A DNA stretch of 6,434 nucleotides from Candidatus Adiutrix sp. Lineage in GTDB: Bacteria; Desulfobacterota; Desulfarculia; Adiutricales; Adiutricaceae. Where the stretch lies: the NCBI GenBank assembly GCA_031285975.1, contig JAITVE010000346.1, forward strand, positions 1 through 6,434, read 5' to 3'. The notes under the pieces are model-generated. The model saw nothing but the letters and a program-made list of their open reading frames with translations, was not told where the DNA came from and made no database searches. Position 1 is the first letter of the stretch. Every line of letters begins with the position of its first letter. This document shows positions 1-5,062 of the stretch, piece after piece. The position numbers and the translations under genes are program-made.

Positions 1-119
1 GCGACTCAAAGGTTTCAGGAGAGTCTTTACCAGGTATGACAAGCTGGATGTCATGTATGCTGCATTCGTACTTTTTGCGCTTGTCATTGAAGCCCTACGG
101 TAGCGTTAACAGACCCTAA
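1..119 (+). mobile_element. Right end of an IS5-family insertion sequence
   Basis: The transposase stop at 101-103 is followed by CGTTAACAGACCC (104-116). Read from outside inward this gives GGGTCTGTTAACG, resembling the terminal inverted repeats of IS5-family (IS427-like) elements. TAA follows at 117-119; TA or TNA targets are typical of this group, so the element edge is placed at 116 or 117. The left end and the second copy of the target duplication are outside the window, so the boundary is inferred. Confidence 0.6.
2..103 (+). CDS. IS5-family transposase, C-terminal fragment
   Basis: The frame is open from the window edge and encodes 33 residues before a TAG stop. They include RYDKLDVMYAAFVLFALVIE and end in ALR. 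This matches the usual C-terminus of IS5-group DDE transposases (RYDKLD, then a hydrophobic stretch ending in EALR or similar). The enzyme would cut and join the ends of its own insertion sequence. Only the extreme C-terminus is present; the catalytic DDE residues lie to the left of the window, so it cannot be said whether the element is intact. It runs toward the plasmid-type genes and ends 13 bp before the likely IS end. Confidence 0.8.
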   Translation, partial: RLKGFRRVFTRYDKLDVMYAAFVLFALVIEALR

Positions 120-219
120 TAGATTGATATGCGTGAGGATTTGGCACAACCCATTTTAAAGGTATGCACAAAGTTCATAGATTTATTTAGAATTATCAAA
201 CAGTTAAGACAAAAAAATC

Positions 220-247
220 TTGATTTATTTTTCTGGTTGGCTATAAA
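220..247 (+). promoter_or_regulatory. Candidate sigma70 promoter reading into the small ORFs
   Basis: TTGATT (220-225, four of six matches to the -35 consensus), a 16-bp spacer and TATAAA (242-247, five of six to the -10). Transcription would begin near 254, inside the 5' arm of the terminator hairpin at 250-280, so RNA from this promoter could not form the full hairpin. It is the only reasonable promoter seen ahead of the + strand genes. AT-rich DNA produces such matches by chance. Confidence 0.35.
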
Positions 248-249
248 AT

Positions 250-280
250 GGGCTCATGTCGCAAGGCATGGGCTTTTTTT
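250..280 (+). terminator. Rho-independent terminator
   Basis: GGGCTCATGTC (250-260) pairs with GGCATGGGC (265-273) and the first Ts beyond it. It is closed by a GCAA tetraloop (261-264) and followed by a run of seven T (274-280). The stem contains two internal G-T pairs. It would stop transcription coming out of the insertion sequence or from a gene that the insertion interrupted. Confidence 0.65.
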
Positions 281-311
281 AATCCAGCTCGAACCTCATA
301 GGAGTTATAGC

Positions 312-413
312 ATGGCAAGTAGCAATTGTCTGGCGGGTGGAAGACATCCGCAATCTGATCAGCCGCATTTCCGTGGACGGTATGCAGTAGAGGAGGTTAT
401 GAAAAGGTCATGA
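312..413 (+). CDS. Small ORF, 33 aa, unknown function
   Basis: ATG at 312 has TAGGAG (299-304) 7 bp upstream, a good ribosome-binding site. The frame gives 33 residues beginning MASSNCLAGG and ending VMKRS. A longer reading from ATG 129 is open, but it has no convincing ribosome-binding site and runs straight through the terminator hairpin, so the short form is preferred. The stop overlaps the start of the next small ORF as ATGA (410-413), suggesting coupled translation. No family is recognised. It may be a leader peptide or simply a chance ORF; short length and lack of any motif keep confidence low. Confidence 0.25.
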   Translation: MASSNCLAGGRHPQSDQPHFRGRYAVEEVMKRS

Positions 414-433
414 GTTATAAGGTCATGAGTTAT
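404..433 (+). repeat. Perfect 15-bp tandem direct repeat
   Basis: AAGGTCATGAGTTAT occurs at 404-418 and again immediately at 419-433 without mismatch. It covers the junction of the two small ORFs. The length is a multiple of three, so the reading frame is kept. It could be a recent slippage duplication or a two-copy protein-binding site. Confidence 0.85.
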
Positions 434-547
434 TTGGCGTTGATAGGAAAACCCGAAGCCAATGTTGACGCATCAGCTTCGGGTGGTGTTGTCACAGAGC
501 TGTCTACCTTGGCGGGTGTGCATTTATGCGACAGTTCTATTCTATGA
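410..547 (+). CDS. Small ORF, 45 aa, unknown function
   Basis: It starts at ATG 410 within the stop of the preceding small ORF (ATGA overlap). An alternative in-frame ATG lies at 425. AGGAGG (391-396) stands 13 bp before the first start, a long spacing. The product begins MSYKVMSYLALIGKPEANVD. The two MSY starts exist because of the perfect 15-bp tandem repeat at 404-433. The 9-bp stem-loop at 451-484 lies inside the frame. There is no recognisable domain, signal peptide or membrane segment. Coupling and the upstream purine-rich site are the only support, and the ORF may not be expressed. Confidence 0.2.
   Translation: MSYKVMSYLALIGKPEANVDASASGGVVTELSTLAGVHLCDSSIL
451..484 (+). repeat. 9-bp perfect inverted repeat (stem-loop)
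   Basis: ACCCGAAGC (451-459) and GCTTCGGGT (476-484) are exact reverse complements separated by 16 bp. No T-run follows on either strand, so a classical terminator is unlikely. In plasmid DNA just upstream of a DNA-binding protein gene, an operator or part of a transfer origin are options, but nothing in the sequence decides between them. Confidence 0.6.
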
Positions 548-677
548 CAGTGCCTCTTTACCGTCAACACAAATCCTGAGTCAATAAAATCTGAAACCGT
601 TCACGGCGTGGGCTGCTGCCACCCGCCTTGAACTTCACATATTCGCGCCCATGAATGGGCGATAGGAGAGTTTTATC
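548..677 (+). promoter_or_regulatory. Leader of the 148-aa gene, with palindrome and RBS
   Basis: No gene is visible here. Just before the next gene, CGCCCAT (646-652) and ATGGGCG (655-661) form an inverted repeat with a 2-bp centre. It is followed within 2 bp by AGGAG (664-668), which sits 9 bp before the TTG start at 678. The short centre suits a dimeric-protein operator better than an RNA hairpin. No convincing -35/-10 pair was found in this stretch. Confidence 0.45.
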
Positions 678-1124
678 TTGAAAGCCATTACCATACAAGA
701 GGCCAAAGAAGCCTTGAAATATTTGAGAACACTCACCCCCGCCAATCCGAAAATGGACAATGATCTGGAAATGTCCGTCAAGGAAAGTATTGCCTTTATG
801 GCCCCCGATTTACTGCGCCTGAGTAAGCGGGGCTTCACTCATAAGGAGCTGGCTAACGGCCTGAACATTTGCGGCATTGCCATAAAATCCGGCACGCTGA
901 ACCGTTACCTCAATGAACATCTGTCAGTCAGCAAGGGCTTAAATGAATCCGATTCAGCCACCAAAACCGAAGCCGACACACCTGAAAAATCGGAGGGTGA
1001 AATCCGAAATGGAGCCGCCAAAAATCCGAAGCCCGGTAGCATAACGCCAAGTGAAAAATCCGATTCCGCAACCGTACCCCCTGCCTACTCCGCACCATTA
1101 AAGCAGGAGCAACTCCATGCCTGA
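678..1124 (+). CDS. Plasmid-type putative HTH DNA-binding protein, 148 aa
   Basis: The start is TTG at 678, supported by AGGAG at 664-668. Residues about 44-80 (DLLRLSKRGFTHKELANGLN and onward to TLNRYLNEHL) have the pattern of a helix-turn-helix: a helix, the phrase RGFTHKELA, a glycine turn and a recognition-like helix containing SGTLNRYL. This RGxxxxELAxxLxxxGIxIxxxTLxxYL pattern is common in small plasmid-encoded proteins near stability, regulation or mobilisation genes. The C-terminal half (about 85-148) is rich in S, E, K, P and A and looks disordered. The gene overlaps the next start by 8 bp (1117-1124), so the two were one operon. A plasmid maintenance or transfer role is inferred from pattern and context only; no exact family was identified. 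Confidence 0.6.
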   Translation: MKAITIQEAKEALKYLRTLTPANPKMDNDLEMSVKESIAFMAPDLLRLSKRGFTHKELANGLNICGIAIKSGTLNRYLNEHLSVSKGLNESDSATKTEADTPEKSEGEIRNGAAKNPKPGSITPSEKSDSATVPPAYSAPLKQEQLHA

Positions 1125-1179
1125 AAACGCACACGCCACAAAGAAACCACTCCAGTACTGTTCCTTCAAAACGTGGTAG
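1117..1179 (+). pseudogene. 5' fragment of a second plasmid gene, cut at the junction
   Basis: ATG 1117 overlaps the end of the 148-aa gene by 8 bp and has GGAG (1106-1109) 7 bp upstream, the arrangement of a genuine second operon gene. About 13 codons (MPENAHATKKPLQ) look native. The frame then enters antisense portal sequence and meets TAG at 1177-1179 after 20 residues in total. The remainder of the gene is missing. Too little is left to identify it. Confidence 0.5.
1150..1158. other. Junction between plasmid-like and phage DNA
   Basis: To the left lies the start of a + strand gene in moderate-GC DNA; to the right lies the middle of a - strand portal gene in GC-rich DNA. Portal similarity is convincing up to the phrase FAYHVLKEQ (Q codon at 1160-1158). 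The next residues (YWSGFFVACAF) no longer look like portal. No inverted repeat, tRNA, integrase or duplicated target was seen at the seam, so the breakpoint is placed only to within about ten bases. Confidence 0.6.
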
Positions 1180-1813
1180 GCGAAGCGTTCCCCGGTTTCC
1201 GGGTCAAACTCCACGCCCTGCCAGACCACGGAATCGGCCTGGCTGGGCGTGACTTCCAGGCCGCCGGTCACCCGGTCAGGCTCGATAAACTGCAAGGCCA
1301 GGGGGTGGCGGTTCGGGTTTTTCGGGGCGCGGAAGCTGCAAAAGAACTCGCCGCACTCCAGCCGCTGCCGCAGAGCCAACCGCTGGCATTCGTAAAAATG
1401 CAGGCGGCCATCAATGGACGCCTTGTCCATCCAATGCCGGAAGCGGTATTCAATTTTCTGGCGGGTGGCGGCGTCGGAGCCGCCGTCGTCATTCATCACC
1501 AGGGATTGAAAGCGGGCACCCTTGCCGATGACGAAGGCCAGGTGAGAATCAATGGCCCGAACGAACGGCGGGAAATTGCGAACCAGGCCGCGCACCCGCT
1601 CGCGCAGGCGGGGGTTGGCCGCTTCAATGAGGCTGTTGAAATCGCGCATCCAGCCGAGGTAGGCCTTGTTCTCCAACCGGCTGGGCTTGGCCGCCGCGTA
1701 GCGTTTGTAGAATTTGTCCAGCAGGCGAGCCGACGTCTGCCGGGCGGCCCGGCGGTAGGCCTGAAGGCGGCCCCGGCGCAAGCGCCAGCTATTGAAGCGT
1801 TGCAACATGCCCA

Positions 1814-2053
1814 TCAGCCGCGCCCCCCGTTCACCGCGTAGGTGCGGCCCACGTAGCCCGTGCCGTCTTCCTCCGCCGCCCGCTCTTCGGCCCATTCCAA
1901 AAGAGCGCGCAGCTCGGCCACCCCGCGGTAGCTCACCTGGCGGCCCGCCACGGAATAGCTCTGCATGGTGCGGAAAGCGCGGCTCATCAGGTCGCATTTC
2001 AGCTGCTCGACCAAATCCCGCCAGGTGGTGAATGAGGTTGTGCTCTCGGCCAT
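1814..2053 (-). CDS. gpW-like phage head-tail joining protein, 79 aa
   Basis: In lambda, gpW is a small protein that seals the filled head before tail attachment and is encoded between terminase and portal. This ORF occupies that exact slot. The central phrase SYSVAGRQVSYRGVAELRAL followed by LEWAEERAAE fits the gpW pattern of a short beta hairpin followed by a helix that starts at an SxxEL-like segment. The C-terminus is glycine-rich. At 79 aa it is slightly longer than lambda gpW (68 aa). ATG 2053 has GGGGGT (2066-2061) 7 bp upstream; this site lies in a possible hairpin. The stop overlaps the portal start by one base. The assignment rests on position plus a short pattern, so family membership is likely rather than certain. 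Confidence 0.7.
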   Translation of the reverse strand: MAESTTSFTTWRDLVEQLKCDLMSRAFRTMQSYSVAGRQVSYRGVAELRALLEWAEERAAEEDGTGYVGRTYAVNGGRG

Positions 2054-2060
2054 AAAAAAT

Positions 2061-2106
2061 ACCCCCGAAAAGTACGCCCTCAGTATAAGGCACGTTTTTT
2101 GGGGGT
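2061..2106 (-). promoter_or_regulatory. Possible hairpin masking the gpW ribosome-binding site
   Basis: In RNA read from the - strand, ACCCCC (2106-2101) can pair with GGGGGU (2066-2061), and AAAA (2099-2096) with UUUU (2071-2068), separated by one A-C mismatch. A further short helix is possible inside. GGGGGU is the gpW Shine-Dalgarno sequence. RNA entering from the upstream operon would contain both arms; RNA started near 2075 would contain only the Shine-Dalgarno arm. Folding was done by eye. Confidence 0.4.
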
Positions 2107-2150
2107 TCGGAGCTATGTCGGGTTTTTTAGGAGCTATGTAGGAGCCATGT
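2082..2150 (-). promoter_or_regulatory. Candidate activator-dependent promoter for gpW-portal
   Basis: On the - strand TATACT (2087-2082) is a five-of-six -10 box, but nothing like TTGACA stands 16-18 bp upstream. Instead three copies of ACATRGCTCC are present at 2118-2109, 2139-2130 and 2150-2141, all in the same orientation and 21 and 11 bp apart, i.e. close to whole helical turns. With a start near 2075 their centres fall at about -39, -60 and -71. That is the layout expected for an activator that substitutes for the -35, as in several phage late promoters. The activator is unknown. Confidence 0.45.
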
Positions 2151-2188
2151 TGGATTATTTGGGGTTGACAAGGTTTTTCAAAACGGTC

Positions 2189-2216
2189 AAAAACGCAAAT
2201 TTCAGCCGTTTTGCGT
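2189..2216 (-). terminator. Rho-independent terminator after the winged-HTH gene
   Basis: On the - strand ACGCAAA (2216-2210) and TTTGCGT (2199-2193) form a 7-bp stem around a 10-base loop, and the T-run continues through 2189. It begins at the stop codon of the 70-aa gene. An alternative stem, AAAACGG (2212-2206) with CCGTTTT (2186-2180), overlaps it and has no T-run. The stem is AT-rich and moderate, so some read-through is likely. Confidence 0.5.
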
Positions 2217-2428
2217 CATCGTTTTTTTTGTTTGTGCGGGAGCAAAAGAGCCAGCCGCCATTCCCTGATTAACCCGGCGTCGCTGAGCCACACGCCGTTA
2301 ACCTTTTTCGCCGGGAAACTCATGGTGTTGATATAGCGGATTATGGTCGGTTCGCTTTTATCCATATAGCGGCAAATTTCTTTCATGCCCATGAGGGCTC
2401 CATCCTGGGCGGCGGTGCGGTTTACCAT
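2216..2428 (-). CDS. Small winged-HTH (AlpA/Nu1-like) DNA-binding protein, 70 aa
   Basis: ATG 2428 overlaps the large-terminase stop (2424-2422) by 7 bp and has AAGGAG 9 bp upstream, inside the terminase gene. Earlier in-frame starts would lie before that site and are rejected. Residues about 13-58 read as a winged helix of the MerR/AlpA/Nu1 type: MGMKEICRYMDKSEPTIIRY (helix-turn-helix), then FPAKKVNGVWL (the wing), then DAGLIREWRL (third helix). Such proteins recognise DNA in packaging (Nu1), excision (Xis) or transcription control (AlpA). The C-terminus is very basic (KQKKR). It is the last gene of the primase-terminase operon, directly before a terminator and the candidate gpW promoter. 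A regulator of that promoter or a packaging accessory are both possible; the sequence does not choose. Confidence 0.65.
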   Translation of the reverse strand: MVNRTAAQDGALMGMKEICRYMDKSEPTIIRYINTMSFPAKKVNGVWLSDAGLIREWRLALLLPHKQKKR

Positions 2429-4461
2429 TTGGAACTTCTCCTTTTGCATGAAAATTCGCGGCGGCGTTCGGGGGCGGGCGCGGCGGCGGCGGCCTGGGTT
2501 TCGGCTTCGAGGTATTTTATGAGGTGGTCGATGCTGGGCGTCCAACTGACGTCGCCGCAGGCTTCGGCCAGCATCAGGCAGTCGAGGTAGTGGTTGTCCT
2601 TGCGGATTTGCTCCCACACCTTTTTGCCGGAAGCCGTGCGCACCTGCCGTTCGGCGCAGAGCTGGGCCGCTAAATCGTCGTGGAGCCCGTCCTGGTTTTC
2701 GCGGGCCGGGTCGTAGCCGTAAAGGCCGATGCTGCGGCGGGCCTCGGTATCCATCAGCAGCAGGAATATTTTCTCTTTGATTTTGGCGGTATCCACGCTG
2801 TAGAGCATCAGCCCGCCGGGGATGCGGGTCTGGCGCTGCGGCAGGCGGTCAAGGGTTGACCAGCGCACGGCGGAGGACTGCTCGCGGCTGGCCCCCTTGG
2901 CGGCGTGGAGTTTTTCGTGGCCGTACATGCGCACGTGCTCATACACCTCCTCGGTGCGGGTGTACACGCCGTCGGCGGTGGTGCCGCCGGTGTCGATGGC
3001 CGCCCGCCAGATGTCCAGGTGCTGCCCGCTCGGCTTTTCGTCCGGCCCGAGCACGGGGTAGGCGCTTTCCCAGATGAGGCGGTTCACGTCGTCAAACTCG
3101 GCCAGGCGTCCGTAGTCGATGACGTAGCGGTTCATGTTGGGCATCCAGGCTTCCACCAGGTAGTAGAAGCCGACTTTCTGGGTATCGATGCCGCAGGTGA
3201 GGGCCACCGCGCCGTGGGGCACGGTGCGGGCCGGGAGGCTGAAATCGCGGCGGCTGAGGATGACGGCCTCGTCGGGCTCCACGGTGGCCGCGCTGTAGGG
3301 CATGGCCCAGAGACCGTTGACGTGGGCCTGCTTTTTTTCCGGGTCAACTTCCTCCTCGGCCTTCACTTCCCCGGCGGCGGCTTCGGAGAGGGAGACGGCG
3401 CGGGAGAGCACGGCCGGGAGCCAGAAACCCAGGCGGCGGGCACGGGGGATTTCCGGGGCCGGGCTGAAGCGGGGCGCGGACTTTTCTTCATCCAGGGAGA
3501 CCGGCTTCCAGCGGCCACGGCTCACGGCCAGGTCGCGCAGGGCGTCGTTCCAAAGCGCGCCGCAGTGGCGGCATTTATAGCGGCCCAGCTTGTCGCGCAC
3601 AATTTCGCGGGCCGTGGGCGCGGTTTCCTGCCCGCTGTGATTGACCTTCAACGCGACAACGCCCTCGGGCACCATGAATTGCCCCTGGTGGCAGCTGGGG
3701 CAGACGGCCTCATAGGCCAGGCACATATCCATGTCGCGGGTGACGGCCCGCCAGATGGAAGATGAAGCGTCGCCGACGGGTTTGGAGACGCGCATGATTT
3801 TGCGGCTGTGCGAATAGCTGCGGGTGCGCTCGACAAAATCCTCCACCGGGTCGCCTTTGCCGGCCAGGGTTTGGTATAAATCCTCTTCGTCAAGGAATAA
3901 ATCCTGCACGGTGATGGAGGCCCGCTGCGAGGGCGACTGCGACGACGACAGGAAGAGCGACGAACCGTCCTTGAGGCGGATGTGGCCGGAAGTCATTTTG
4001 CCGCACAGCGATTTCAAAAGCGGGCTGGCTTCCAAAAGCGGTTTGAGCTTTTCGGTTTCAACGCGGCGCAGCACGTTGTCGTCGGGCATGGCCAGCATTT
4101 TTGTGGCGGGCCGCCGGTCGATGGCGTAGCCCAGGGCGGCATACAGGGCCAGGGTTTTGCCGGTCTGGGGCGCGCCGCAAACGGCGACCGCCTCCACCCC
4201 GTCTTGGCCCCAGGCGTCCATGATTTCGGCGAGGTAGGGGGCGACGTCCAGCCTCATGCGGGCCCCGCGGTAGGGGCCGTCCTGCACGATGATGTTCCGC
4301 GCCGCCCACTGGCTGACGCTGATGCGTTCCCGCTGCCGGAAGATGTGCCGCTCCCCGGCGGTGAAGCGGAAGACCGGCCCGGCGTAGCCTTCCGGGACAG
4401 CCGGAAGAGCCGCCGCCACCGGCGCGCGCTCGATATGCCGGGGGTCAAAGAGCGAGGTCAT
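2422..4461 (-). CDS. Phage terminase large subunit (GpA family), 679 aa
   Basis: This is the motor and nuclease that cuts concatemeric phage DNA and pumps it into the prohead. ATG 4461 lies inside the small-terminase gene (17-bp overlap), follows a purine-rich AAGAGGA site, and begins MTSLFDPRHI; open frame further upstream is antisense-free run-through and is left out. Order of motifs: Walker A GAPQTGKT (96-103); Walker B-like DLFLDEE (187-193); a zinc-finger-like set CPSC (254-257) and CRHC (297-300), usual in GpA proteins; nuclease-domain acidic motifs GIDTQ (424-428), AAIDTGG (487-493) and LHDD (593-596); and a C-terminal KDNHYLDCLMLAEA (621-634) characteristic of the family. Length agrees with lambda gpA (641 aa). 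It appears intact. The last 20 residues overlap the ribosome-binding region of the next gene. Confidence 0.95.
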   Translation of the reverse strand: MTSLFDPRHIERAPVAAALPAVPEGYAGPVFRFTAGERHIFRQRERISVSQWAARNIIVQDGPYRGARMRLDVAPYLAEIMDAWGQDGVEAVAVCGAPQTGKTLALYAALGYAIDRRPATKMLAMPDDNVLRRVETEKLKPLLEASPLLKSLCGKMTSGHIRLKDGSSLFLSSSQSPSQRASITVQDLFLDEEDLYQTLAGKGDPVEDFVERTRSYSHSRKIMRVSKPVGDASSSIWRAVTRDMDMCLAYEAVCPSCHQGQFMVPEGVVALKVNHSGQETAPTAREIVRDKLGRYKCRHCGALWNDALRDLAVSRGRWKPVSLDEEKSAPRFSPAPEIPRARRLGFWLPAVLSRAVSLSEAAAGEVKAEEEVDPEKKQAHVNGLWAMPYSAATVEPDEAVILSRRDFSLPARTVPHGAVALTCGIDTQKVGFYYLVEAWMPNMNRYVIDYGRLAEFDDVNRLIWESAYPVLGPDEKPSGQHLDIWRAAIDTGGTTADGVYTRTEEVYEHVRMYGHEKLHAAKGASREQSSAVRWSTLDRLPQRQTRIPGGLMLYSVDTAKIKEKIFLLLMDTEARRSIGLYGYDPARENQDGLHDDLAAQLCAERQVRTASGKKVWEQIRKDNHYLDCLMLAEACGDVSWTPSIDHLIKYLEAETQAAAAAPAPERRREFSCKRRSSKW

Positions 4462-5062
4462 CTTCGCCGTCCTCTTGTTCGTCAAGTTCATCAGCCGGGG
4501 TGCCCGCCTCGGGCGCGGGGCCGGTTTCATCGGCCACGCCCTGGGGCACGGCGAAGGCCCGGTCACGCGCCCAGGCGTCCATCCAAATCTCCGTTTCCTC
4601 TCGCCAGAATTGAATCAATTCTTCCAGCCGCTGGTCGTCGCCCGCCACCAGGGCGATAATCCGGGGGGCCAGGCGGGGGCCGAAGGTTTCAATCTCCCGC
4701 CGGAAGAACGCGGCCCGGGCGGCCAGCTCGGTTTCGTGCTCCTCACGGCTGATAGTGTTGCCCAGTTCCCGCTCCAGCTTCAGGCGGTTGCGCTCGGCCA
4801 TGGCCCGCTTGTTTTCGGCGTCGGCCTTGATGCGCTCCAGATTGGCCTCGGTTCCGGCCCTATCCTCCAGCCGCTCAAAAGCCTTGCAGTGGATAGCGGC
4901 ATAGCCCAGGAGGGCGCGTTTTTCAAAATGCCCCTCGGCGTTGGTCTCGACATGTCCCGCCTTGAAATCCTTGCTTAATTTGGACTTCTGGATTTTATAG
5001 CCGTAGTCGTTCAGAAATTTCACGGCTTCAAGCTGGGTGGCGAAAGTCTGGGCGCTCATCAT
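4445..5062 (-). CDS. Phage terminase small subunit (Nu1-like), 205 aa
   Basis: The small subunit recognises the packaging site and loads the large subunit. The N-terminus (about 10-55, LEAVKFLNDYGYKIQKSKLS then KDFKAGHVETNAEGHFEKRA) has the winged-HTH pattern of Nu1-type packaging proteins. Residues about 72-125 are highly charged (ERIKADAENKRAMAERNRLK and onward) and look coiled-coil or long-helical. The region 125-165 is helical with a conserved-looking WREETEIWMDAW, and the tail (185-203) is strongly acidic. Two ATGs (5062 and 5059) overlap the primase stop in ATGATG; an AAGGGG site lies just upstream. The gene overlaps the large subunit by 17 bp, as expected of partners. At 205 aa it is longer than Nu1 (181 aa). 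Position immediately before GpA supports the call more strongly than sequence alone. Confidence 0.8.
   Translation of the reverse strand: MMSAQTFATQLEAVKFLNDYGYKIQKSKLSKDFKAGHVETNAEGHFEKRALLGYAAIHCKAFERLEDRAGTEANLERIKADAENKRAMAERNRLKLERELGNTISREEHETELAARAAFFRREIETFGPRLAPRIIALVAGDDQRLEELIQFWREETEIWMDAWARDRAFAVPQGVADETGPAPEAGTPADELDEQEDGEDDLAL

Larger units (their letters stand above)
1098..1814 (-). pseudogene. Lambda-family phage portal protein, 3'-truncated
   Basis: Portal proteins form the dodecameric ring at one capsid vertex through which DNA enters and leaves. ATG at 1814 overlaps the gpW-like stop (TGATG, 1816-1812), so translation is coupled; a second ATG at 1808 is possible. Family features in order: a basic N-terminus; RERVRGLVRNFPPFVRAIDS (about 71-90), the conserved R-x-R-x-L-x-R-N segment; FVIGKG (94-99); IDGRLHFYECQRLALRQRLE (134-153); and LALQFIEPDRV (172-182). 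Reliable sequence stops near residue 219, where full-length relatives have about 500 residues. The rest of the frame is antisense plasmid sequence ending at TAA 1100-1098. More than half of the protein is missing, so as read it could not form a portal. Protease, capsid and tail genes expected downstream are also absent. Confidence 0.85.

Noticed and set aside
129..413. 94-aa + strand ORF from ATG 129
   Set aside because: It has no convincing ribosome-binding site and reads through a strong terminator hairpin; only its last 33 codons, from ATG 312, have a good start site.
1173..1841. 222-aa + strand ORF
   Set aside because: It is antisense to the portal gene, has a composition typical of GC-rich shadow frames and no recognisable domain.
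1815..2093. N-terminal extension of the portal frame upstream of 1814
   Set aside because: It overlaps the gpW-like gene in another frame and is R/G-rich shadow sequence; the TGATG overlap marks the start at 1814.
2165..2187. Perfect TTGACA on the + strand as a promoter
   Set aside because: No -10 box stands 15-19 bp downstream, and the next + strand DNA is antisense to phage genes.
2429..2617. Upstream extension of the 70-aa winged-HTH protein
   Set aside because: It is out-of-frame terminase coding sequence; the AAGGAG site points to ATG 2428.
2905..3765. 286-aa + strand ORF
   Set aside because: It lies fully antisense to the well-supported large terminase; H-, G- and V-rich composition typical of the complementary frame in GC-rich DNA.
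4462..4566. 35-codon N-terminal extension of the large terminase
   Set aside because: It lies in another frame of the small-terminase gene and is R/P-rich; ATG 4461 has a suitable upstream site and gives the expected family start.
3982..4659. 225-aa + strand ORF
   Set aside because: Antisense to the terminase genes with low-complexity R/P/G-rich sequence and no start signal.
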